Shown here piece by piece: positions 1 through 4,440 of a stretch of 10,466 nucleotides of DNA. Numbering within the stretch: position 1 is the first letter of the stretch; each line of letters starts with the position of its first letter. Position numbers and translations under genes: made by a program. Source of the DNA: an uncultured Ruminococcus sp. (GTDB lineage Bacteria; Bacillota; Clostridia; Oscillospirales; Ruminococcaceae); contig USCU01000020.1 in the NCBI GenBank assembly GCA_900553335.1, forward strand, positions 1 to 10,466. Reading direction: 5' to 3'. The notes beneath the pieces were generated by a model. It searched no databases. It saw only the letters and a program-made list of their open reading frames with translations, and was not told the DNA's origin.

Positions 1-103
1 CATACATAGTTTTAAACATTATGATAATAACTCACATTTCAAAATCACCTGTTAAATTATTGCGGGAGAACGCATAAAAAATACCTGTATTTGTACAGTA
101 AAA

Positions 104-139
104 AGACACAGAGAAAAATTTAAAATTTCCTCTGTGTCT
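104..139 (-). terminator. Intrinsic terminator downstream of bioY
   Basis: A perfect 10-bp stem (AGACACAGAG at 104-113 with CTCTGTGTCT at 130-139) encloses a 16-nt A/T-rich loop. Read on the minus strand, the stem ends in a run of five T. It lies about 35 nt past the bioY stop and fits as the end of the birA-bioY transcript. The plus side is also followed by a T-rich run (TAAATTTTTATT), so it could stop transcription from both sides. Confidence 0.75.
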
Positions 140-173
140 AAATTTTTATTAATAATTCCGCACTCCGAATTGA

Positions 174-740
174 TTAAACACCCAGCCCGGCCTTGCGAAG
201 AGCTTTTGTTACAGAAAAGCCAAGAACTGTTGCTGCGGCGATCTTCAAAGCATCTGCCCAAATAAATGGTATAACACAAGCCGCAAGCGCAGCGCTGACA
301 GTAGAACCCATTGAAATAACAAACCACGCCGTCCCGAGCAGATAGCAAAATGCCAACGCTAAGATCATTGAAACTATCATGGCAGCAATGTGGTAAACCG
401 ATCCTCTTTTGATAAAGCTTCTGGTTATAAACGATATAATTAGAGCCATAAAAGGATATGCAACTATGTACCCTCCTGTAGGACCTGCTAAAACCTGCGC
501 TCCGCCCCTGAACCCTGTGAATACGGGAAGTCCGACAATGCCGATAAGAATGTAAACAACGGTTGAAACAACCGACAGATTCCAAGGCAGAATTGCCGCT
601 GTCAGGAAGATGCAAAATGTTCCCAGAGATATAGGAACCGGTCCGATCGACACCGACAAAGGTGATAAAACACAGCAAAGCGCTGTCAGCACCGCCGCAA
701 TACAAAGGTTTTTAACCGAAAAGTTTAACGCTTTATTCAT
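174..740 (-). CDS. bioY: Biotin transporter BioY (ECF S component)
   Basis: Membrane protein of 188 residues that binds biotin and, in the known family, imports it alone or with the shared ECF energizing module (EcfA/A'/T). The sequence is hydrophobic throughout, with about six predicted membrane segments. It has the BioY hallmarks GPVPISLGTF (residues 33-42), the glycine-rich stretch ending in GPTGGY (86-91), and a conserved acidic/basic pair in FIWADALK (159-166). The ATG at 740 was chosen because AGAGG lies 9 nt upstream. An in-frame ATG at 749 directly abuts that AGAGG and would lack a usable ribosome site. The gene starts 21 nt after the birA stop, so the two are probably co-transcribed. 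No ECF ATPase or T-component gene is visible, so any partner must be encoded elsewhere. Family assignment is firm; biotin as substrate is supported by the birA neighbour. Confidence 0.93.
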   Translation of the reverse strand: MNKALNFSVKNLCIAAVLTALCCVLSPLSVSIGPVPISLGTFCIFLTAAILPWNLSVVSTVVYILIGIVGLPVFTGFRGGAQVLAGPTGGYIVAYPFMALIISFITRSFIKRGSVYHIAAMIVSMILALAFCYLLGTAWFVISMGSTVSAALAACVIPFIWADALKIAAATVLGFSVTKALRKAGLGV

Positions 741-761
741 TATATTCATCCTCTTTCTGTT

Positions 762-1733
762 TTAAAGCTTGACGGAAACCTCTCCCGATGAAAGCCACTT
801 TTCCGTTCCGTTTTCAAAACGCACCAAAAGCCTGCAATCCCTACCTATTTTGATGGCTGTTGCATTTGAAACATTCTCGCCGTTTATTACTCTTACTTTC
901 TTGCCAAGAAGATTTGACCTTTTTATGTATCCGTCTAAAAAGGTTCTTTCAGGAAGCGTTTCGTAAAAGCTGTAAAAGCGTTTTATTATTTCCGCAGCAA
1001 GCTTCGCTCTGGGAGCTTCGCCGCTGCTGTCAAAAACCGCTCCGACAATGTCTTTTAGCTCATCGGGAAAACCACCCTGCGGCTCGCAAGTATTTACTCC
1101 GATACCGACAACCGCATAGGAAAGCCCTCCGCATTCGATATCCGTTGACGCTTCAGTTAAAATTCCGCAGATTTTTTTATCGTCTAAAAATACATCGTTC
1201 ACCCATTTTATCGTGACGTTTTTGCCCGATACGCTTTCAACTGCTTCAGCAACAGCAACGGCAGCGGAGGTTGTAAGAAAAAGACATTCCGAAAGCGAAA
1301 GCTTTGGACGAAGCAATATGCTTAAATAAACGCCTGTATTTTCAGGGGAATAAAAGCTTCTTCCAAGACGTCCCTTCCCCTTTGTTTGGTTTAAGGCGAT
1401 AACAACCGTGCCGTCATCAGCACCCTTTGCAGCAAGCTCTTTAAGATAGTCGTTTGTTGATGAAACCGTATCCATAACGATGACGTTGAGCTTGCTCCCG
1501 AAGCTTCCGAGATAATGCTCAACAGATTCTTTATTAAGAACACTCCCGATATTTTTTAAACGATAGCCTTTATTAGTTACAGCTTCTATTTCAAAGCCGT
1601 CTGCCTGGAGTGATTTTACAGCCTTCCAAATGGCATTTCTTGAACAAAAAAGCTCTTTTGAAAGCTTTTCTCCGGATATGAAGTTTTTATCATTTTTTAT
1701 TAGAGCCGACAAAAGCTCCGCTTTTATACTCAT
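762..1733 (-). CDS. birA: Bifunctional biotin-[acetyl-CoA-carboxylase] ligase / biotin repressor BirA
   Basis: Cytoplasmic enzyme that makes biotinyl-AMP and transfers biotin to the acceptor lysine of AccB. It is a group II ligase: residues 1-60 form a winged helix-turn-helix (SGEKLSKELFCSRNAIWKAV region), so it may also act as a repressor. The catalytic core shows SSTN (91-94), GKGRLG (119-124, the ATP/biotinyl-AMP loop), KWVND (176-180), KICGILTE (187-194) and VVGIGVN (208-214), followed by the C-terminal SH3-like domain; 323 residues is normal. KWVND replaces the usual KWPND. The ATG at 1733 was chosen because AAGGAG lies 12 nt upstream. An upstream in-frame TTG at 1775 would place that ribosome site inside the gene, and an in-frame GTG at 1742 lies too close to it. 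Its obvious target, AccB, is encoded in the same window. Confidence 0.93.
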   Translation of the reverse strand: MSIKAELLSALIKNDKNFISGEKLSKELFCSRNAIWKAVKSLQADGFEIEAVTNKGYRLKNIGSVLNKESVEHYLGSFGSKLNVIVMDTVSSTNDYLKELAAKGADDGTVVIALNQTKGKGRLGRSFYSPENTGVYLSILLRPKLSLSECLFLTTSAAVAVAEAVESVSGKNVTIKWVNDVFLDDKKICGILTEASTDIECGGLSYAVVGIGVNTCEPQGGFPDELKDIVGAVFDSSGEAPRAKLAAEIIKRFYSFYETLPERTFLDGYIKRSNLLGKKVRVINGENVSNATAIKIGRDCRLLVRFENGTEKWLSSGEVSVKL

Positions 1734-1765
1734 GTAGTGCACACTCTCCTTAAAGTACGGTATTA

Positions 1766-1794
1766 AGTATATCAAAACAAAAAATCATTGTCAA
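1766..1794 (-). promoter_or_regulatory. Sigma-A promoter of birA-bioY
   Basis: On the minus strand a perfect -35 box TTGACA (1794-1789) is followed after exactly 17 nt by TATACT (1771-1766). Initiation near 1759 would give a leader of about 26 nt before the birA ATG. The birA ribosome site lies in that leader. Confidence 0.8.
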
Positions 1795-1797
1795 CTA

Positions 1798-1820
1798 AAT
1801 TGTCGAAAAAGGTGACAATT
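1798..1820. promoter_or_regulatory. Inverted repeat upstream of the birA -35 box
   Basis: AATTGTC (1798-1804) and GACAATT (1814-1820) form perfect 7-bp arms around 9 nt, ending four bases upstream of the birA -35 box. The place suits a regulator site, but the sequence does not match the TTGTTAAC-type BirA boxes of Firmicutes. The arms resemble the local TTGACAA heptamers, so this may be repeat debris. It is kept as a weak candidate. Confidence 0.25.
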
Positions 1821-1829
1821 AAATTCTAA

Positions 1830-1871
1830 ATGCAGAAGTCAAAATTACAATTGACAATGGATAATGGACAA
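1830..1871 (+). repeat. Mosaic heptamer repeat array A
   Basis: Six consecutive 7-bp units in one phase: ATGCAGA, AGTCAAA, ATTACAA, TTGACAA, TGGATAA, TGGACAA, followed by a T run. The same order of units recurs in the array at 2218-2266. The array ends 16 nt before the toxin -35 box. It has no coding sense, and its spacing and unit length rule out CRISPR. Confidence 0.7.
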
Positions 1872-1886
1872 TTTTTTCGACATAAT

Positions 1887-1915
1887 TTGACAAAAAACAA
1901 CCCTTGTGCTATTAT
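1887..1915 (+). promoter_or_regulatory. Sigma-A promoter of the small toxin-like gene, inside an inverted repeat
   Basis: TTGACA (1887-1892), a 17-nt spacer and TATTAT (1910-1915) make a near-consensus promoter, with initiation expected around 1922. A perfect inverted repeat covers its spacer, -10 box and start region: arm ACAACCCTTGTG at 1897-1908 and arm CACAAGGGTTGT at 1919-1930, separated by 10 nt. This suggests binding by a dimeric regulator at the promoter, although no regulator gene is next to it. Confidence 0.8.
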
Positions 1916-1943
1916 AGACACAAGGGTTGTCTGCTTAACGGTA

Positions 1944-1974
1944 GGCGGTTTCTCCCGCAAGGGAGGTGATAACC
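1944..1974 (+). promoter_or_regulatory. Hairpin sequestering the toxin ribosome-binding site
   Basis: CTCCC (1952-1956) pairs with GGGAG (1961-1965) around a GCAA tetraloop, and GGTT (1947-1950) can pair with AACC (1971-1974) across an internal bulge. The 3' arm contains GGGAGGTGAT, an almost complete match to the 3' end of 16S rRNA, placed just before the ATG. The start site of a very strong ribosome-binding region is therefore closed by RNA structure, as is common in type I toxin mRNAs. Confidence 0.7.
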
Positions 1975-2064
1975 ATGGTTACATACTCGGATATACTTTT
2001 ATTCGCTTCTGTAATTATTAACGTTATCTCTCTATGCTGCTTTATATTTTACAGCAAAAAATAG
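1975..2064 (+). CDS. Small hydrophobic peptide, putative type I toxin
   Basis: A 29-residue reading frame beginning MVTYSDILLF and ending FYSKK. Residues 7-26 form one strongly hydrophobic segment, followed by a short basic tail, as in membrane-acting type I toxins of Firmicutes (TxpA/BsrG or 'holin-like toxin' peptides). GGGAGGTGAT lies immediately upstream with ideal spacing, so the start is clear. The frame sits between its own promoter (1887-1915) and a terminator (2087-2131), and a convergent minus-strand promoter lies beyond it. This layout is the main support for a toxin-antitoxin role; the peptide itself is too short for a firm family assignment. The expected action is inner-membrane disruption or depolarisation when the antisense RNA is lost. 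An alternative is a small regulatory membrane peptide. The reading frame is confident; the toxin function is inferred. Confidence 0.72.
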   Translation: MVTYSDILLFASVIINVISLCCFIFYSKK

Positions 2065-2078
2065 AGTCTTTATTTATT

Positions 2079-2173
2079 AAAAAATAAAGAAATAACCGCC
2101 TGAACTTTTCCGGAGTCGGCGGTTATTTCTTAATCGTATTCCGGGAGAACCGCTTATCGCAGGCTCCCTTTTT
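2079..2173 (-). ncRNA. Putative antisense antitoxin RNA
   Basis: A minus-strand promoter (2180-2207) should start an RNA near 2173 that ends at the stem at 2087-2131 and its T-rich tail, about 95 nt long. Its 5' part folds into a hairpin: GGGAG with CTCCC, then CC with GG and GC with GC, loop GATAA (window positions 2143-2168). It carries GCGGTTCTCCC, nearly the same as GCGGTTTCTCCC in the toxin leader (1946-1956). It could therefore replace the leader strand in pairing with the toxin ribosome site GGGAG...AACC. It is also fully complementary to the toxin mRNA 3' stem. This matches the convergent design of type I systems such as par/fst. The RNA is inferred from promoter and terminator only. 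Confidence 0.6.
2087..2131. terminator. Bidirectional terminator shared by toxin mRNA and antitoxin RNA
   Basis: A perfect 14-bp stem (AAGAAATAACCGCC at 2087-2100 with its complement at 2118-2131) encloses 17 nt. The GC-rich core next to A- and T-rich flanks gives a U-rich tail on either strand; the minus side continues into TATTTTTTAATA. It lies 22 nt after the toxin stop. Its GGCGGTT (2118-2124) repeats directly the GGCGGTT of the toxin leader (1944-1950). Confidence 0.85.
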
Positions 2174-2179
2174 ATCTAT

Positions 2180-2207
2180 ATTATAGCATATCAAAAACGT
2201 TTGTCAA
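2180..2207 (-). promoter_or_regulatory. Consensus sigma-A promoter for the antitoxin RNA
   Basis: On the minus strand a perfect -35 box TTGACA (2207-2202), a 16-nt spacer ending in TGC (an extended -10) and a perfect TATAAT (2185-2180) point back toward the toxin gene. It is among the strongest promoters by sequence in the window. No minus-strand reading frame follows, so the product is most likely a non-coding RNA. Confidence 0.82.
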
Positions 2208-2217
2208 GGAGAATTTA

Positions 2218-2266
2218 ATGCATAATTACAATTGACAGTTGACAATTGATAATGGAAAATTTAATT
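2218..2266 (+). repeat. Mosaic heptamer repeat array B
   Basis: Seven in-phase 7-bp units: ATGCATA, ATTACAA, TTGACAG, TTGACAA, TTGATAA, TGGAAAA, TTTAATT. The order and orientation match array A at 1830-1871. Array B begins 10 nt beyond the antitoxin -35 box, so the two arrays bracket the toxin-antitoxin-like module. Confidence 0.7.
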
Positions 2267-2270
2267 CAAA

Positions 2271-2325
2271 ATCAAAGAAGGTTAGAGATGAGAGAAATTT
2301 CTCCTTTACTCTAACCTTTTTTTGA
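2271..2325. terminator. Terminator at the fabD 3' end, probably bidirectional
   Basis: AAGGTTAGAG (2278-2287) pairs perfectly with CTCTAACCTT (2309-2318), and the stem can lengthen outward through the A- and T-rich flanks with a G-U pair. On the plus strand it runs into seven T (2317-2323). On the minus strand the tail reads CTTTGATTTTG. It lies 24 nt beyond the fabD stop codon and also isolates fabD from the toxin module. Confidence 0.75.
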
Positions 2326-2327
2326 TC

Positions 2328-2362
2328 AAAACAATTGTCAACTATTCGTTATACATTGTCAA
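2328..2362 (-). repeat. Degenerate heptamer units overlapping the fabD stop
   Basis: Read on the minus strand the units are TTGACAA (2362-2356), TGTATAA, CGAATAG, TTGACAA (2341-2335), TTGTTTT. The two TTGACAA copies are exactly 21 nt apart, which keeps the 7-bp phase. The fabD stop TAA closes the TGTATAA unit, so the last residues of FabD are encoded by repeat-like sequence. Confidence 0.45.
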
Positions 2363-3269
2363 TAACTTTATTAAGCGTTTTTTCATTCTCAACATTCGCA
2401 AACGCTGCATCAGAGAGCGTTTTTCGAACAAGACCCGTTAAGACCTTGTTAGGTCCAAGCTCAATAAATGTGTCAATCCCTGCCGATTTCATAGCCTCAA
2501 GCTCGCTTACAAACTTTACCGGAGAAACTATGTGCCTTGCCAAAAGCTCAGGCATACCCGAAAAATCGTCAAGTCTAGCTCCTAAAACATTTGAATAAAA
2601 ATCCACCCCCGGCGCTTTAAACTCAATCTCTCTCGCCGTTTTTATAAATTCGTCCGCAGCCGACTGCATAAGACGTGAATGGAAGGCGCTCGAAACGTTA
2701 AGCTTCATGCATCTTGCCTTTTTTCCGGTAAAAATCTCGATCGCCTTATCAACAGCCGGAACTTCTCCTGCAATTACAGTCTGGACAGGAGAGTTATAAT
2801 TTACTGCTGTAACATAGCCGTCTATCGATTCACAGACTTCCTCAATCTCAGCGCTTGGCAAACCTATTACAGCACACATTGCCCCTTCATTTTCCTCCGC
2901 CGCTTTCTGCATAGCCTCTGCTCTTGCTTTGATAAGCTTAAAACCGTCCGATACGCTTATCATACCGCTTGCAACCATAGCCGCATATTCTCCTAATGAA
3001 TGACCTGCAACAGCGCAAAACTCAACGCCCCTTTCCTTGATCGCTTCAAGAGCGCACAGCGATGTCGCCATAATAGCCGGCTGTGAATAAACGGTTTTGT
3101 TAAGCTCCTCTGCCGGACCGTCAAAGACTATAGTCTTAAGATCATAACCCAAAACCTCTTCGGCGATTTTAAAAATATTCTTTGCACCATCGCTTATATC
3201 GTAAAGCTCTTTTGCCATACCGACATACTGAGAGCCTTGTCCCGAAAATAGAACTGCATTTTTTGACAT
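2349..3269 (-). CDS. fabD: Malonyl-CoA:ACP transacylase FabD
   Basis: Cytoplasmic enzyme that moves malonyl from CoA to acyl carrier protein, supplying extender units to FabH and FabF. The 306 residues match the usual length. Visible active-site elements are GQGSQ (10-14; Gln11 in the oxyanion hole), the nucleophile elbow GHSLG (89-93; Ser91), Arg116 in KARAEAM, and His197 in SSAFHSRLM. AAGGAG lies 7 nt before the ATG. The gene is transcribed away from fabH, whereas in many Firmicutes fabD sits within the fab operon between fabK and fabG. The 166-nt intergenic region with fabH contains a palindrome that could control both directions; no convincing minus-strand -35 box was found there. The C-terminal I-D-N-V and the stop overlap 7-bp repeat units, suggesting that repeat DNA reshaped the gene end without harming the fold. 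Confidence 0.96.
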   Translation of the reverse strand: MSKNAVLFSGQGSQYVGMAKELYDISDGAKNIFKIAEEVLGYDLKTIVFDGPAEELNKTVYSQPAIMATSLCALEAIKERGVEFCAVAGHSLGEYAAMVASGMISVSDGFKLIKARAEAMQKAAEENEGAMCAVIGLPSAEIEEVCESIDGYVTAVNYNSPVQTVIAGEVPAVDKAIEIFTGKKARCMKLNVSSAFHSRLMQSAADEFIKTAREIEFKAPGVDFYSNVLGARLDDFSGMPELLARHIVSPVKFVSELEAMKSAGIDTFIELGPNKVLTGLVRKTLSDAAFANVENEKTLNKVIDNV

Positions 3270-3320
3270 AATATAACTCCTTACTTTTTATTGTGCAACT
3301 ATATTTTTACCAAATTACAC

Positions 3321-3349
3321 TTGATATTTGACCCATTTTATAGTATAAT
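3321..3349 (+). promoter_or_regulatory. Sigma-A promoter of the fabH-accC operon
   Basis: TTGATA (3321-3326), a 17-nt spacer and a perfect TATAAT (3344-3349) predict initiation near 3356 and a leader of about 80 nt before fabH. The leader is A/T rich and shows no obvious riboswitch. No comparably good promoter is seen between the later genes, so this one probably drives the whole plus-strand cluster. Confidence 0.75.
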
Positions 3350-3354
3350 ACTAT
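3340..3354. promoter_or_regulatory. 15-bp palindrome covering the fabH -10 box (candidate operator)
   Basis: ATAGTAT (3340-3346), a central A (3347) and ATACTAT (3348-3354) form a perfect inverted repeat in which the TATAAT box is embedded. A dimeric repressor bound here would block polymerase. The inner AGTA...TACT recalls the FapR operator half-sites, but the spacing is 2 bp shorter and the flanks differ. The regulator is therefore unidentified. Confidence 0.5.
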
Positions 3355-3435
3355 CATCACTGTTTAAGTATAACACAATTTTATTTTTTTGACAATAGAT
3401 CAAAACCTTAATACCAGAATTTAAAGGAGATAAAA

Positions 3436-4431
3436 ATGACTGGAGTTAAAATCATAGGAGTGGGCAAATGTGCTCCGGAAAAGATAGCAACTAATGATGA
3501 TTTCTCAAAGATAGTTGAAACAAACGATGAGTGGATAACTACCAGAACCGGAATCAAAAAACGTCACATATCAAACGGCGAGCCAACCTGGCACTTAGGT
3601 GCTGAAGCGGCAAAGGAAGCTGTAGAAAATGCAGGAATCCCTGCGGCAGATATAGGCCTTATCATAGTAACAACTATCACGAACGATTATGTAACTCCGT
3701 CCGTTTCATGTATTATTCAGCGTGAGCTTGGCGCAATCGGCTCAATGGCAATAGATGTAAACTGCGCTTGCTCAGGCTTTGTATATGCCTTTGACATGGC
3801 AAAGAGATATTTGCAGACTGATGAAAATTTAAAATATGCTCTTGTCGTTTCTACAGAAGAGCTTTCAAAAATAACCGATTATACAGACCGTGCTACCTGC
3901 GTTTTGTTTGGTGACGGTGCAGCAGCAGTCGTTTTAGAACGTCGTGAGGACACGGTTTATTCCTCGTATCTCGGTGCAGACGGAAACGGCGCAAAATATC
4001 TGCTTGCTAAAAGCTACGAATCGCATACGCCTTTCTCTGACGGCAAAAACGTAATTGAGGACGAAATGCCTAAAAGAGAGAACCATTATCTTTTCCAGGA
4101 CGGAAGAGAGGTTTATAAGTTCGCTACAAAAGTCCTGCCTCGCGCTTGTGAAAAAAGCTGTGAAGCACTTGGAATTACACCGAATGAGCTTGACTGTATT
4201 ATTCCCCATCAGGCTAACAAGAGAATTATTGAAACAGCAGCGAAAAACTTATCGCTTCCTCTTGATAAATTTTTCCTGAATCTTGAAGAATACGGAAACA
4301 CATCTTCCGCAAGCGTTCCGCTGGCTCTTTATGACGCTGTAACAAGCGGTGCTGTAAAGCACGGAGATAAAGTTTGTATCGTAGGCTTCGGCGCAGGACT
4401 TACTTACGGCAGCGTAGTTTTTGAGTATTAA
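3436..4431 (+). CDS. fabH: Beta-ketoacyl-ACP synthase III FabH
   Basis: Starts fatty-acid chains by condensing an acyl-CoA primer with malonyl-ACP, releasing CO2. It is a thiolase-fold dimer in the cytosol. All three catalytic residues are present: Cys112 in NCACSGF (109-115), His258 in PHQAN (257-261) and Asn288 in YGNTSSA. The N-terminal TNDEWITTRTGIKKRHI block and the C-terminal VGFGAGLTYG block are typical, and 331 residues is a normal length. GGAG lies 6 nt before the ATG. It is the first gene of the plus-strand operon, behind the promoter at 3321-3349. Primer preference (acetyl versus branched) cannot be read from the sequence with confidence. Confidence 0.97.
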   Translation: MTGVKIIGVGKCAPEKIATNDDFSKIVETNDEWITTRTGIKKRHISNGEPTWHLGAEAAKEAVENAGIPAADIGLIIVTTITNDYVTPSVSCIIQRELGAIGSMAIDVNCACSGFVYAFDMAKRYLQTDENLKYALVVSTEELSKITDYTDRATCVLFGDGAAAVVLERREDTVYSSYLGADGNGAKYLLAKSYESHTPFSDGKNVIEDEMPKRENHYLFQDGREVYKFATKVLPRACEKSCEALGITPNELDCIIPHQANKRIIETAAKNLSLPLDKFFLNLEEYGNTSSASVPLALYDAVTSGAVKHGDKVCIVGFGAGLTYGSVVFEY

Positions 4432-4440
4432 TTTGTAATT

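Noticed and set aside
1..19. A possible minus-strand gene starting at ATG 19-17 and leaving the window
   Set aside because: Only six codons are visible. The only Shine-Dalgarno-like sequence (AGGTGA, complement of 45-50) lies about 25 nt away, too far to support the start.
741..749. Longer BioY start at ATG 749
   Set aside because: It directly follows AGAGG with no spacing; the ATG at 740 has the proper 9-nt distance.
860..1216. Plus-strand frame opposite birA
   Set aside because: It lies wholly antisense to a confidently identified gene, lacks a ribosome site and has no recognisable domain.
1734..1775. Longer BirA start at TTG 1775 or GTG 1742
   Set aside because: Both place the AAGGAG ribosome site inside the gene or too near the start, and the extra residues precede the conserved winged-helix domain.
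1798..1820. BirA box (TTGTTAAC-type) controlling birA-bioY
   Set aside because: The arms read AATTGTC/GACAATT and lack the TTAAC core; the spacing also differs. They are as easily explained by heptamer remnants.
1830..2021. A 63-codon plus-strand frame over array A and the toxin leader
   Set aside because: It runs through repeat units, the toxin promoter, the inverted repeat and the ribosome-site hairpin, has no ribosome site of its own, and overlaps the better supported 29-codon frame.
1830..2266. CRISPR array
   Set aside because: Units are 7 bp and contiguous, without unique spacers, and no cas gene is present.
3340..3354. FapR operator
   Set aside because: The half-sites are only partly similar and the centre is 2 bp shorter than in the known FapR sites, so the name was not applied.
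3356..3435. Riboswitch or attenuator in the fabH leader
   Set aside because: The leader is A/T rich with only a short TTTGA...TCAAA repeat and no strong stem or conserved motif.
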